From: Pedosphaera parvula Ellin514
Lineage (GTDB): Bacteria > Verrucomicrobiota > Verrucomicrobiia > Limisphaerales > Pedosphaeraceae
Assembly (NCBI RefSeq): GCF_000172555.1
Contig: NZ_ABOX02000027.1
Span: forward strand, 1 to 64,000
Reading direction: 5' to 3'
Length of the DNA: 64,000 bases
Positions within the stretch are counted from its first letter, which is position 1. Each line of letters starts with the position of its first letter. The notes under the pieces were generated by a model. The model had not been told where the DNA came from. It ran no database searches and saw only the letters and a list, made by a program, of their open reading frames with translations. Below are positions 9,367 to 18,837 of the stretch, one piece after another. The position numbers were made by a program, and so were the translations under genes.

Positions 9367-11241
9367 TCAATCAACCGAAATGTTATCGAAATGACGAAGC
9401 GGAACCTTCGGCCGGCGCACATGCTCCCGGACATACCGGCTGAGTTCGACGGTAAGGTCATAGCGCATGAGCGGCGTGATCAGATAGATGCCGTTGAAGC
9501 AATCAAGCACGGCATCACATAGTTCCCGGGAAATGGCCAATCCCTCTGCGTTTGCCTGAGCCCCCTCCTTGCCTCGCAGCCGGTCCCGGGTCATTTCCGG
9601 AATGATAATCCCCGGCACTTCGTTGTGCAAAAATTCAGCGTTGCGAGAATTCAACAAAGGCATGACGCCGACCAGCACAGGCACTCCCAAACCTTTGGTT
9701 TTCTCATGGGTCACCTTGGCGAGCACCGGATCAAAGATCGGTTGAGTCATGACGAACTGGGCACCGGCTTCAAGTTTGTCCTCCAGCTTACGAACCTGTG
9801 AATCGAGGTTTCGTGCGTTAGGATTGAACGCGCAACCGATGACAAATTGGGTTTTGGTTTTCAAGTCACGCCCATTGGCCGCAAACCCCTCGTTCAAGCG
9901 CTTGATCATACGGATAAGGCCGACCGAATTCACATCGTAGACGCTGGTGGCTTCCTGATGATCGCCGACCTTGGCTGGATCGCCTGTAAGAGCGAGCACG
10001 TGATCGATGCCCAGGGCGTGCAACCCCATTAATTCGGATTGCAAACCGATCAGGTTTTTATCACGACAAGCGAGATGGATGAGCGGCTCGGCGCCTGTTT
10101 TCTCCTTCACCAGAAAACCAGCGGCCATGTTCGAGACGCGCAGGATGGCGAGGGAATTATCGGCCAGCGTGACAAAATCAGTTCCCGCTTGCTTCAACGC
10201 TTGAGCGCCTTCAAGCAGCTTATCCAGGCTAAGGCTTTTGGGCGGATCCAGTTCGGTGACGATGATCGGCTTCTCGCGACTGAGTTCCAAGAGGCTTTTG
10301 GTGCGTGGTGCAGCTGGTTTTAAAGACGGGCTGATCCGCGAAGGGGGAACAATCAGTCCCTGTTTGCTTTCCACCGGCTTCAAACCCGGCAAAACCCTGG
10401 CCATTGCGGCAATGGTTTCCGGAGTCGTGCCGCAGCATCCCCCAATGAGTCGTGCTCCCTGGGCAATCAATTTGGGGGCAAAGTCCGCGAAGTAAGAAGG
10501 AGTGGAATGGTAGATGTATCGTCCTTCGTAAAAATAGGGACGCCCTGCATTTGGATAGATACTGATCAAATCGCCGGGACGGACGATGAGTTCCTCCAGA
10601 AGTTTCTCGGCGATGGTCGGTCCGAAATGACAGTTCAGCCCCACCACATCAGCTCCTGCTTCTTTCAAGCGTGAGAATGCTTCGTTGATCCGCAGTCCAT
10701 CGGCAGTATGGCCATCATCTCCGAAACTTAAGGAGGCAATGATCGGAGTATTTCCGAGAGACCTGGCAATGCGCAAGACGAAGGCCAATTCATCCAGGCG
10801 ATTAAACGTTTCCAAGAACAGGGCATCCACGCCCTCTGAAACCAGAGCTTCCAACTGTTCCCGATAGGCACTGTCCTTCGTCTGAGTCGATAGGCTGGAG
10901 GGATCCGCCGACAGAGGACCTACCGATCCGGCCACGAAGGCTCCGCGCCCGCAAGCGACTTCGAGCGCCAACTGCGCACCGTGCTTATTTATATCCACCG
11001 TTTTTTGAGCCAGTCCGAATTTTTCCAGCTTAATTCGATTGGCTCCGAACGTATTGGTTTCGATCAAGTGCGCGCCGGCGTCCAGGTAATCGCGATGAAG
11101 TTGGCTGACAATCTCCGGATGCTGCAGGTTGAGGGCATCATAGGAAGCGTTTAGCGGCTGGCCGCGCTGATAGAGAAGCGTGCCGATCGCCCCGTCTCCC
11201 AAGAGAACACCTTGGTTCAGTCGGTTTAGAAAGTTAGACAT
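9367..11241 (-). CDS. bifunctional homocysteine S-methyltransferase / methylenetetrahydrofolate reductase
   Basis: Two enzymes of the methionine branch of one-carbon metabolism in one 624-aa chain. Residues 1-300 are a homocysteine methyltransferase domain with the three zinc ligands Cys204 (LNCHFGP), Cys269 and Cys270 (GGCCGT). After a linker near 300-330, residues 330-610 form a MetF-type TIM barrel (PIIVTELDPPK at its start, then TQPIFD, which is diagnostic of MTHFR). No cobalamin or SAM-activation domains are present, so it is not full-length MetH. The arrangement matches the fused BHMT/MTHFR proteins of some Firmicutes and Verrucomicrobia (YitJ type). No SAM or SAH riboswitch was recognised upstream. 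Confidence 0.88.
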   Translation of the reverse strand: MSNFLNRLNQGVLLGDGAIGTLLYQRGQPLNASYDALNLQHPEIVSQLHRDYLDAGAHLIETNTFGANRIKLEKFGLAQKTVDINKHGAQLALEVACGRGAFVAGSVGPLSADPSSLSTQTKDSAYREQLEALVSEGVDALFLETFNRLDELAFVLRIARSLGNTPIIASLSFGDDGHTADGLRINEAFSRLKEAGADVVGLNCHFGPTIAEKLLEELIVRPGDLISIYPNAGRPYFYEGRYIYHSTPSYFADFAPKLIAQGARLIGGCCGTTPETIAAMARVLPGLKPVESKQGLIVPPSRISPSLKPAAPRTKSLLELSREKPIIVTELDPPKSLSLDKLLEGAQALKQAGTDFVTLADNSLAILRVSNMAAGFLVKEKTGAEPLIHLACRDKNLIGLQSELMGLHALGIDHVLALTGDPAKVGDHQEATSVYDVNSVGLIRMIKRLNEGFAANGRDLKTKTQFVIGCAFNPNARNLDSQVRKLEDKLEAGAQFVMTQPIFDPVLAKVTHEKTKGLGVPVLVGVMPLLNSRNAEFLHNEVPGIIIPEMTRDRLRGKEGAQANAEGLAISRELCDAVLDCFNGIYLITPLMRYDLTVELSRYVREHVRRPKVPLRHFDNISVD

Positions 11242-11381
11242 ATAATCATATCCTGATTCGTTGATATGTACTAAAACTTAAGTGAAAGCGTTTTGCAAGA
11301 GTGAAAATGGATTAAAAATTGCTTATCGCAGGGAAGAAAAACATTTAGAAAGCATTAGCAGAACGAGACTTACGGTTGTTT

Positions 11382-11407
11382 CCAGCCACAAGCGATTGTG
11401 ACGCTGG
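11382..11407. other. bulged hairpin in divergent intergenic region
   Basis: In the 224-bp gap between two divergent genes, CCAGC/GCTGG enclose CACAA-GCGA-TTGTG with a two-base bulge on one side. A competing pairing of the 5' arm with CTGGA at about 11420 is possible. This could be part of a leader RNA of either flanking gene or a binding site. No known riboswitch family is recognised. Confidence 0.3.
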
Positions 11408-11465
11408 CTTCTTGTTGTCTGGAATATAGAGATTGCGGCTGAAATAATGAATATCCTATGATGCG

Positions 11466-12053
11466 ATGACGGTTTGGATTATGAAACCTGAGATTTTTAT
11501 ACCCATAGCCTCTGTTTTCCTCATCTACACGGCACGAATCATCGAATTACGAACCAAACGTGATACGATTCGTGGGCCGGTTAAGGAAAATTTGACATTC
11601 AGACTTTTTGTGCTTGCCGGAACGGTGATGGTGGCAGGCGGTTTGGTGGAATTTTTGATACGGCACTCGCAATTGTTCTGGCCAACCTTTGTTGCGGGTT
11701 GGCTTTGTGCATTTTTCTCATTTGCCTTGCGGCGAAGAGCGATTGCGGCTTTGGGTAAGTTCTGGAGCCTGCATGTGGAAATTCGGGACAATCATCAGTT
11801 TGTGCGATCCGGGCCGTTCCGCTTTGTCCGTCATCCGACTTATTTTTCGATGATTTTGGAACTCTTATCCGGCGGATTTATTTTTAATGCCTACTGGACC
11901 ATGATGGCGGTGACTCTGCTCTTTATTCCGGCATTATTGATGCGGCTGAAATTGGAAGAATCCGCACTTATCGAAAAGTTTGGTCCGACCTATAAGGACT
12001 ATCAGCAGGAAACGCCGGCAATCTTTCCTTATAAATGGCCCAGCACCAAATGA
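11466..12053 (+). CDS. isoprenylcysteine/phospholipid carboxyl methyltransferase-like membrane enzyme
   Basis: Integral-membrane SAM methyltransferase-like protein of 195 aa with four to five hydrophobic helices. The C-terminal signature GPFRFVRHPTYFSM (about residues 117-130) and the following acidic motif EESALIEKFG...YKDYQQ are the cofactor-binding elements of the ICMT/PEMT family. The substrate is unknown; bacterial members methylate small or lipidic acceptors. An in-frame ATG at 11481 is an alternative start. Its stop overlaps the next gene's ATG by 4 bp, so it is translationally coupled to a ketoacyl synthase, suggesting a lipid substrate (inference). Confidence 0.72.
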   Translation: MTVWIMKPEIFIPIASVFLIYTARIIELRTKRDTIRGPVKENLTFRLFVLAGTVMVAGGLVEFLIRHSQLFWPTFVAGWLCAFFSFALRRRAIAALGKFWSLHVEIRDNHQFVRSGPFRFVRHPTYFSMILELLSGGFIFNAYWTMMAVTLLFIPALLMRLKLEESALIEKFGPTYKDYQQETPAIFPYKWPSTK

Positions 12054-13306
12054 GCTACGACATTCCTCCTCGCCGCGTTGTCATTACCGGAATGGGTTTC
12101 ATGACCCCGAGTGGTCATAGTGTCGAGACTTTTTGGAATAACATCCGTCGCGGCATCAGCGCTGCCGGGTTTGTTTCACGCTTCGATACCAACAAAATGC
12201 CGAACAAATTGGCGGCTGAGGTCAAGGATTTTGATCCCACACTTTACATGGATTCCAAGACGGCCCGTCGTTGTGACGTGGTGACGCAGTATTCCATTGC
12301 GGCAGCCTATATGGCAGTTCAGGATTCAGGAGTTGACTTCACCAGCATCGACCCGGACCGGACCGGGGTGGTGGAAGGCACGACGGTTAGCGGCATGGAG
12401 AGCATGTTCGAGGGGCAGCAGACTTATCTGAAAAAGGGGTATCGTGGACTGAGCCCCTTCACGGTGATTAATGCGTATTGCGGCGAAGGAAGCAGTCGAA
12501 TCGCCCTGGAATTGGGGATCAAAGGGCATGCGATTACCTACTGCTCAGGTTGTGCCTCGGGCAATGACGCGGTGGGTTACGGCCTGAAAATGATTCAGGA
12601 TGATGAAGTTGATGTGATGGTGGCCGGGGCAACTGATGATACCATGGCAGAACCAATGTATGGCGGGTTCTGTCTGCTCGACGTGATGACACGCCACAGT
12701 GACAATCCGCAGAGGGCCATGCGTTCTTTTGATCGTTCGCGAGACGGTTTTGTACTGGGTGAAGGCGCGGTCTTTCTGGTGTTGGAGGAATTGTCCCACG
12801 CACTGGTGCGAGGCGCGAAAATTTATGCAGAAGTGATCGGTCATGGCCGCAGTTGCGAGGCTTATCACTCCACCAACACTCATCCCGAGGGAATTGGGTT
12901 TCGCCGTGCAATGGAGAAAGCTTTGCGCAAGGCGCGCATTCATCCTTCCGAAGTGAGTTACATCAATGCGCACGGTACCGCGACGCAGTCGAACGATCCC
13001 ATTGAGACGAAAGCGATCAAGCACGTTTTCCATGAGCATTCCCGTCGGCTCGCCATCAGTTCCACAAAGGCAATCACAGGACACTTGATGGGCGCCGCTG
13101 GAGCCATTGAGACAGCGGTCTGCGCGCTGGCTTTGAAGCATCAAGAGTTGCCGCCAACCATTAATCTGAACGACCCGGCTGATGGGTGCGATCTGGATTA
13201 TGTGGCCAACCATTCGCGCCCATATCCAGTGAAGGTGGCCGTTAATTTGAATGCCGGATTTGGCGGTAAAAACGCTTGTCTGGTTTTGAAGGCCTATTCA
13301 CCGTAA
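12050..13306 (+). CDS. beta-ketoacyl-ACP synthase II-like (FabF family)
   Basis: Condensing enzyme of 418 aa from the ATG at 12050, chosen because it overlaps the previous stop as ATGA. The catalytic triad is complete: Cys168 in GCASG, His308 in NAHGTAT and His345 in ITGHLMGAAG, with the NAGFGGKNA gating loop near the end. Divergence from housekeeping FabF is visible in TYCSGCASG where TACASG is normal, and there is no acyl-carrier protein or other fab gene beside it. Coupling to an ICMT-like enzyme and to sensor kinases suggests a specialised lipid or secondary-metabolite role (inference). Confidence 0.85.
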   Translation: MSYDIPPRRVVITGMGFMTPSGHSVETFWNNIRRGISAAGFVSRFDTNKMPNKLAAEVKDFDPTLYMDSKTARRCDVVTQYSIAAAYMAVQDSGVDFTSIDPDRTGVVEGTTVSGMESMFEGQQTYLKKGYRGLSPFTVINAYCGEGSSRIALELGIKGHAITYCSGCASGNDAVGYGLKMIQDDEVDVMVAGATDDTMAEPMYGGFCLLDVMTRHSDNPQRAMRSFDRSRDGFVLGEGAVFLVLEELSHALVRGAKIYAEVIGHGRSCEAYHSTNTHPEGIGFRRAMEKALRKARIHPSEVSYINAHGTATQSNDPIETKAIKHVFHEHSRRLAISSTKAITGHLMGAAGAIETAVCALALKHQELPPTINLNDPADGCDLDYVANHSRPYPVKVAVNLNAGFGGKNACLVLKAYSP

Positions 13307-13309
13307 ACG

Positions 13310-15502
13310 ATGAATTTTCCCCAGCTAGCTGCATTGTTCGCTGTTATCGCCAACCTGGCGTTGACCTTCTTTGTGCTTAGCCGTGATCTGCGTTCGGTGC
13401 TGAATCGCGTGTATTTCATGTGGGGAATGTCGGTCACCATCTGGAACCTTGGGGCCTATTATTTGTTCAAAGTTGAGGACCAGGCGGCGGCACTCTATTG
13501 GGCTCATTTCCTGCAATTTGGCGTTATTTTCCTGCCCGTGACCAATTTGCATCTTTGTCTCCTGATCGCCCGTATTTCCATAGGCCCCTTGTTGTATTTG
13601 TTTTATGCATTGCACTTTCTGCTCGCGTTCAGCCTGTTTAGCAGCCACTACTTCATTCAGGGAGTGCATAAACTGGATTATGCAAATGGAGTGCATGCCT
13701 ATTATTCCATAGCCGGTCCATTTTTCTTTGTGTTCCTGGGGCTATACGCCATTTCGACGAGTTCGACGATGCTCATGCTCTATTATAAGCAACGCACATT
13801 GCCGCAACTGCATCGTGCGCGGTTGAGGTCGTTGATGTTGGCTTTGGGAATTTTGATTGTCTTTGGTACCAATGATCTTCTGCCAATCCTGAGAATCGAT
13901 CGCTACCCATTCCCGTTTAATGAACACAAGGTGTACCCGTTCGGCAATGTAGCGGCGGTGTTCTATGTCTTCATCATTGCTTACAGCGTATTGCAACATA
14001 AGTTGCTGGACATCCACCTGGTCATGAGCCGGTTTGCTGCGCAGGTGGTTCGTGTCAGCTTCATGATGCTTTTGGGGTTCGTGTTGTTGTTCCTGCTCAC
14101 TCGGGCTGCTCCCGAGCGATTCAACAATTTTTCCTTCTTTGGAGCCTTGGGAGTGCTGCTGGTCACGGCGATTGTGGCATCAATCCTATTTCCGAGATTC
14201 TTCGGAAGAGGGGAGGAAGCTCTGGAACGGCGCATTCTTGGGGACCGATTTGAGTACCACGACACGGTGCAGGCTCTGATTCGCACGATGCGCAACAATC
14301 CCGAGCCCAAAATGGTGCTGGACGAACTGCGGCAGTTGCTCGTCAAGACCATGCGAGTGCAAAGCTATCAAATCATTCTGCTGGACGAGAGCACGCATGG
14401 ATTTTCTTTGTTCCATTCGTATCCGGCGCGACTGCGGGTTCCCCTGCCGGATCTGCAATTGGACACCCCGATATTCCAGCTTTTTACCACTGTCAAACCT
14501 GATTACCTGGCGTGCAAGATTGCCTATGCGATGCCTGGAGAAAGCGAACTGGAACGGGGCGCGCGCAAACAGTTAAAGCAGTTTGACCCGGAATTTTGCT
14601 TTGCTTTGTTTACAGCAGATGATCCCTTCGGCCTGCTGCTTATCGGCCCCAAGGAGAGTGGAGAGCCTTATACCCAGCAAGATCTTCGTTTGATGACTGA
14701 GTTGGTTCAGAACTTGAGTTTGATTCTGAATCAGGTGCGTCTTAAGAATCAGATTCATATGGCACAGGAGCAGGAACTGCTCGGGCGCATGTCCCGGGGA
14801 TTGGCTCACGACCTGAATAACCTGCTCACGCCGGCACAAACCTTCCTGCAATTGTTCAGCGGCGGCACTCCCGACCAGGATGTCATTGACGACCTTTTAC
14901 CGGTTGCGCTGCGCAATGTGGAAACGGTTCGCTCCTATGTGAAGGAAGCCCTGTTCTTTTCCAATACACATTCCTTGCAGGTTCAATCCAGCCGGCTCGA
15001 TGAAACCATCCGTGCGGCGGTGGAATTGATGGAACCCGCAGCTCAGCGCAAGGGTGTGGAATTGAACATTCAAGGATTAACCGGATGTCATGCTGAAATG
15101 GATGAGGTGTTGATCCAACGCATGATGGGGAATCTGATTTCGAATGCCATCGACGCCTCGCCGCGAGGCTCGGCCATCAATATCCGGTTGTTGAAGCTGC
15201 CGAGGACTGAATTCAGCCGGGAATGGTATCGCCTGGAGATTATTGATTCCGGTGACGGCATCAGTGCGGAAAACCTGAAGCGAGTGTTTCAACCTTATTT
15301 CAGCACGAAGAACGTCGGGGATGAACGCCGCGGGTTTGGGCTTGGTCTGGCCATAGCGCGCAAGATCATGAATTTACACGGTGGCAATTTGAACATTGTC
15401 AGCGAAGAGAAAAAGGGAACAACTGTGCAGGTGGATCTGCCCAGTCGCAGGGGTAATAATGGAAAGTATAATCCTGCCCAGGCGCAGGTGGGTGTAGCAT
15501 GA
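13310..15502 (+). CDS. membrane-bound sensor histidine kinase (N-terminal multi-TM, GAF, HisKA, HATPase)
   Basis: 730 aa. The N-terminal 260 residues contain seven to eight hydrophobic helices, as in 7TM-type histidine kinases. A GAF-like region follows at about 320-480, then an H-box with phospho-acceptor His500 in RGLAHDLNNLLTP. The HATPase domain spans about 600-715 (N box NLISNAIDAS, G boxes DSGDGIS and GFGLGLAIA). It begins 3 bp after the ketoacyl synthase and overlaps the next kinase by 4 bp (ATGA), so three to four genes are one transcription unit. The ligand is unknown; a lipid or membrane cue would fit the neighbours. Confidence 0.88.
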   Translation: MNFPQLAALFAVIANLALTFFVLSRDLRSVLNRVYFMWGMSVTIWNLGAYYLFKVEDQAAALYWAHFLQFGVIFLPVTNLHLCLLIARISIGPLLYLFYALHFLLAFSLFSSHYFIQGVHKLDYANGVHAYYSIAGPFFFVFLGLYAISTSSTMLMLYYKQRTLPQLHRARLRSLMLALGILIVFGTNDLLPILRIDRYPFPFNEHKVYPFGNVAAVFYVFIIAYSVLQHKLLDIHLVMSRFAAQVVRVSFMMLLGFVLLFLLTRAAPERFNNFSFFGALGVLLVTAIVASILFPRFFGRGEEALERRILGDRFEYHDTVQALIRTMRNNPEPKMVLDELRQLLVKTMRVQSYQIILLDESTHGFSLFHSYPARLRVPLPDLQLDTPIFQLFTTVKPDYLACKIAYAMPGESELERGARKQLKQFDPEFCFALFTADDPFGLLLIGPKESGEPYTQQDLRLMTELVQNLSLILNQVRLKNQIHMAQEQELLGRMSRGLAHDLNNLLTPAQTFLQLFSGGTPDQDVIDDLLPVALRNVETVRSYVKEALFFSNTHSLQVQSSRLDETIRAAVELMEPAAQRKGVELNIQGLTGCHAEMDEVLIQRMMGNLISNAIDASPRGSAINIRLLKLPRTEFSREWYRLEIIDSGDGISAENLKRVFQPYFSTKNVGDERRGFGLGLAIARKIMNLHGGNLNIVSEEKKGTTVQVDLPSRRGNNGKYNPAQAQVGVA

Positions 15503-17529
15503 AAACATTGCTCGTTTTAGCGGATACTCAGGGACTGGCCGAAGCCATTCGCGCCGTTGTGGACGCAGGTCGGTACCGTGTGGTGTACCAGGCCGAATTA
15601 CGCGCGGGCGACGTGCTGGTCAGCCAGGGCAGAGTGGACGGGTGCATCCTCGATGCGGAACTAACGACCATCCGCCCCATCCGCACCATCGAAACCGTGC
15701 GCCGCTGGTTGCCGGCTGCTCCCATTTTGGTTTATGCGAATGCAACGCAATGGGAGTGGGAAGAAGAGGCCTATCTGCTGGGAGTGGGTCATATTCTCAC
15801 CAAGCCGGTACGTGCCAAGTTGTTGAATTCATTGTTGGATCGATTCCTCCCAGTCGAAACCCGGACGGCGGAAAAACCTTCGCTACGGTCGGTTATTGAA
15901 GCAAAACCAGCAGAGGGTAATCGTCCTTCGCAGAAAACCCTGGAAGTGTTGCGCAGCTTCTCGGCATTGTTGCCGCACAGCCTGTCCACGGAATCGATTC
16001 TCAAACAATTCCTGCTTTTGCTGCGTGAAACCGTGGCGGTGAATCGTGCTGCCATTTTCCTGGTTCCGTCTCCGGAAATGCTTTCGCAGGCGAAGGACCT
16101 GGATGACGCGCGCCGATTGCGTTCAGCCTGCACCATCGGCTTGCAGCAGGAATTGTTGCAGCACTTTGCCCTTTCCCTTAACTCCGGTGTCGGTGGCCAC
16201 ATTGCCCGGGAAGGGCGGATTTTAAGACGCGACACCGATGCAGTGCATGATGATCCGGAAATGCGCAAGGAGTTTGAGTTGCTGGGCTCCGAGGTCGCTT
16301 TACCTATTTTAGATCGTGAAATGCTGATGGGGGTGGCGTTTTTCGATCGCCGTGTGACGGGCGAGCCGCTGACCAATGAGGAGCTGACCCTGGTGTTTTA
16401 CATGCTCGAAGGATTAGGGATGGCCATCAAGAACATCTGGTTGCACGACCAGGTGGCCACCAATCATGAAATGATGGGTGACATCCTGCGTCAGTTGAGT
16501 TCCGGTTGCGTGGTCATTGGGCGCGATCTGACCGTGCAGCACGCGAACAAAATGGCACGTGATTACTTCACGGCACCAGGCCGGAAGGGGGCAATGGAAT
16601 TCAGCGATCTGCCACAGGTGTTGGGAAGCAAGGTTTTTGAAGCGCTCAATACCGGATTGGCGATTGCACCATTCAAATATCGTCCGCCCCATGGAGGGGA
16701 TACCATCTACAGGATCACGATTTCACCCTTCCAAAAGCAAAGTCAGGGCGTGCCGAGCGCCGTGCTTTTGCTGGTGGATGATGTCACTCATAACGAGCGG
16801 TTGCAAAAAGTGGAGGTGGAGGCAGCCAACCTGCGCATGGTTAAAAAGATGGCGGAGCGTTTGGCCCACGAGGTCGGCAACGCAGTCGTGCCACTTTCAA
16901 CTCATCAGCAGCTTTTCGCCCAGCAATATAAGGACCCGGAATTCAGGGATTCACTTGAGGCAGCTTTGGCGGATGGAGTAAAACGTATTGCCCGCCTGGG
17001 ACAGCAGATGCTTTTCCTGGCTCAGGACCGTTCACCGTCGGGGGAACCGATTCCGGTTTCCAAGCTGATTGAAGAGGCTTTTCGTGAAGCCCAAAAACAT
17101 CATGGAGAACAACCGGTGTTCCTGCAGTATGAAACCGGTGGCCAGCCCCTTTTGTTGGCAGGCGATCGCGCAGGGTTGAAACATGCCCTGGCCGAAGTCA
17201 TGTTGAACGCACTGCAGGCAAACACGCCAGCACCGAAAGTAAAGGTGAGCACTCGCGCAGATGATGATGCCAAGGGTGGTCGCTGGGTGCATATCGAAGT
17301 GCAGGATACGGGGACAGGTTTTACACCTGAAGCTTCGCAAAAAGGATCAGAACCTTTCTTCACCACCCGGAATGTGGGTCTGGGTTTAGGCCTGACCGTG
17401 AGCCGGAAGATCATCGAGACACATCAGGGTAAGATTGAAATTGCCCGGCCAAGGGAAGGACAATCGGGGACGGTGACCATCTCGCTGCCATTGGTTTCTG
17501 CCGAGGTTCCGCACCATGCTTTGCAGTGA
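15499..17529 (+). CDS. cytoplasmic hybrid histidine kinase with degenerate receiver, GAF and PAS domains
   Basis: 676 aa with no membrane helix. Residues 1-118 resemble a receiver: Asp52 in CILDAEL and Lys102 in ILTKPVRA are kept, but the acidic pair is reduced to a single Asp (VLADTQ), so phosphorylation is doubtful. A GAF domain (about 150-310) and a PAS-like domain (about 325-430) follow, then the H-box with His457 in RLAHEVGNAVVP and a HATPase domain ending GLGLGLTVSRKI. Translationally coupled to the upstream kinase. Paired kinases without a regulator of their own suggest heterodimers or a shared partner. Confidence 0.87.
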   Translation: MKTLLVLADTQGLAEAIRAVVDAGRYRVVYQAELRAGDVLVSQGRVDGCILDAELTTIRPIRTIETVRRWLPAAPILVYANATQWEWEEEAYLLGVGHILTKPVRAKLLNSLLDRFLPVETRTAEKPSLRSVIEAKPAEGNRPSQKTLEVLRSFSALLPHSLSTESILKQFLLLLRETVAVNRAAIFLVPSPEMLSQAKDLDDARRLRSACTIGLQQELLQHFALSLNSGVGGHIAREGRILRRDTDAVHDDPEMRKEFELLGSEVALPILDREMLMGVAFFDRRVTGEPLTNEELTLVFYMLEGLGMAIKNIWLHDQVATNHEMMGDILRQLSSGCVVIGRDLTVQHANKMARDYFTAPGRKGAMEFSDLPQVLGSKVFEALNTGLAIAPFKYRPPHGGDTIYRITISPFQKQSQGVPSAVLLLVDDVTHNERLQKVEVEAANLRMVKKMAERLAHEVGNAVVPLSTHQQLFAQQYKDPEFRDSLEAALADGVKRIARLGQQMLFLAQDRSPSGEPIPVSKLIEEAFREAQKHHGEQPVFLQYETGGQPLLLAGDRAGLKHALAEVMLNALQANTPAPKVKVSTRADDDAKGGRWVHIEVQDTGTGFTPEASQKGSEPFFTTRNVGLGLGLTVSRKIIETHQGKIEIARPREGQSGTVTISLPLVSAEVPHHALQ

Positions 17530-17625
17530 AAAAGGGGTTGAATTGCAGATTGGCAATAATTCTGCTTGAGATACGGGCTGATTACTGAGATTAACATTAA
17601 ACAGCCAGAAGTTGACCCTTAGACT

Positions 17626-18837
17626 ATGAAATTGAAATCGGCTTTGTTGGTGTCCGCAGCAGCAGTTGCTTCTCCAGGCATGGTGTTTGGACTGGGTATT
17701 CGTATTCCCGATCAGGATGCATTCGCAAGTTCCCGTGGTAACGCGTTCGTAGCAACGGCAGATAATCCCTCGGCCATTTATTACAACCCGGCAGGAATTT
17801 CCCAATTGGAGGATCAAAATGTCCGCGCGGGATTTTATGGCATCTACCTTAAGGACAAATATAGCGGTCCGACCGGATCGTTTGATACCAAGGACAAATT
17901 TCAGGCTGTTCCGCAAATTTACTATAGTGCCCATTTAAAGGATACTCCGTTGACGTTGGGCTTGGGGGTGTACTCGCCCTATGGATTGGGCTTGGAATGG
18001 CCTGACAATACCTCGTTCCGCACTTTGGCGACTCGCGGAGATCTTACCTATTTCAGCATCAACCCGGTTTTGTCCTGGAAGGTTTGTGATTCGTTTTCCA
18101 TTGCGGCCGGCCCGACGATCAATTACGGCAACGTGGACTTGCGTCGCGGATTTCTCCCTTTCCCGGGAAACGAGTTTCGCTTTAGAGGTGACGATGTGAC
18201 CCCGGGTTTCACCGCCGGGGCAATGTGGAAGCCGATTGAAGAACTATCCTTCGGTGCGAGCTATCGCAGTCAGACCACGATGGGCTTCCATGGAACCTCC
18301 AGCACGGCCGGGGGAGAGCCTTTTGTGCCGTCGTTCACCCAACCGGCAGGAGCAGAATTCAAGTTTCCTCAAAATGTGGTGGTTGGGCTTTCCTATCGGC
18401 CAACGCCGGACTGGAATCTTGAGTTCGATGCCGACTGGACGGATTGGAACCGCTTGCAGACGGTCAATCTGCAGCAGCAATTCTCTGGAACATTGCCGTT
18501 GGTTTTCAATTGGGCATCAAGCTGGTTCTATGAATTTGGCGCCACCCGTTATTTCGGTGAAGGCTGGCGCGTAAGCGGTGGTTATATCTTCAGCGAGAAC
18601 TCCGTGCCGACGGCTACATTTAGCCCGGCAATCCCCGATTCAGATAGACATGTCTTCAGTATCGGGGTAGGAAAGACGTACTCGAAGTTCAGTTGGGATG
18701 CGTCTTATCAATTTGCCTATGGCCCTACTCGAACTGTAACTGGTAGTGCGCCATCATTTCCGTTTGGTCAAAGCGCAGATGGTAAATACGAATACATAAG
18801 CCATGCACTCCTCGTCTCACTCGGCTACCATTTCTAA
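17626..18837 (+). CDS. OmpP1/FadL-family outer-membrane transporter
   Basis: Outer-membrane barrel of 403 aa with a signal peptide (MKLKSALLVSAAAVA, cleaved before LGIRIPDQDA). The family N-terminal plug follows: DNPSAIYYNPAGISQL is the FadL signature for hydrophobic-ligand channels. Alternating aromatic strands run to the final YHF, a normal outer-membrane C-terminus with terminal Phe. FadL proteins take up long-chain fatty acids or aromatic hydrocarbons. It lies between sensor kinases, and its 3' end overlaps the next gene by 35 bp, so a lipid-related stimulus for the kinases is plausible (inference). Confidence 0.88.
   Translation: MKLKSALLVSAAAVASPGMVFGLGIRIPDQDAFASSRGNAFVATADNPSAIYYNPAGISQLEDQNVRAGFYGIYLKDKYSGPTGSFDTKDKFQAVPQIYYSAHLKDTPLTLGLGVYSPYGLGLEWPDNTSFRTLATRGDLTYFSINPVLSWKVCDSFSIAAGPTINYGNVDLRRGFLPFPGNEFRFRGDDVTPGFTAGAMWKPIEELSFGASYRSQTTMGFHGTSSTAGGEPFVPSFTQPAGAEFKFPQNVVVGLSYRPTPDWNLEFDADWTDWNRLQTVNLQQQFSGTLPLVFNWASSWFYEFGATRYFGEGWRVSGGYIFSENSVPTATFSPAIPDSDRHVFSIGVGKTYSKFSWDASYQFAYGPTRTVTGSAPSFPFGQSADGKYEYISHALLVSLGYHF

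Noticed and set aside
11242-11465. SAM, SAH or cobalamin riboswitch ahead of the homocysteine methyltransferase fusion
   Set aside because: None of the conserved core sequences of these classes could be found in the gap.
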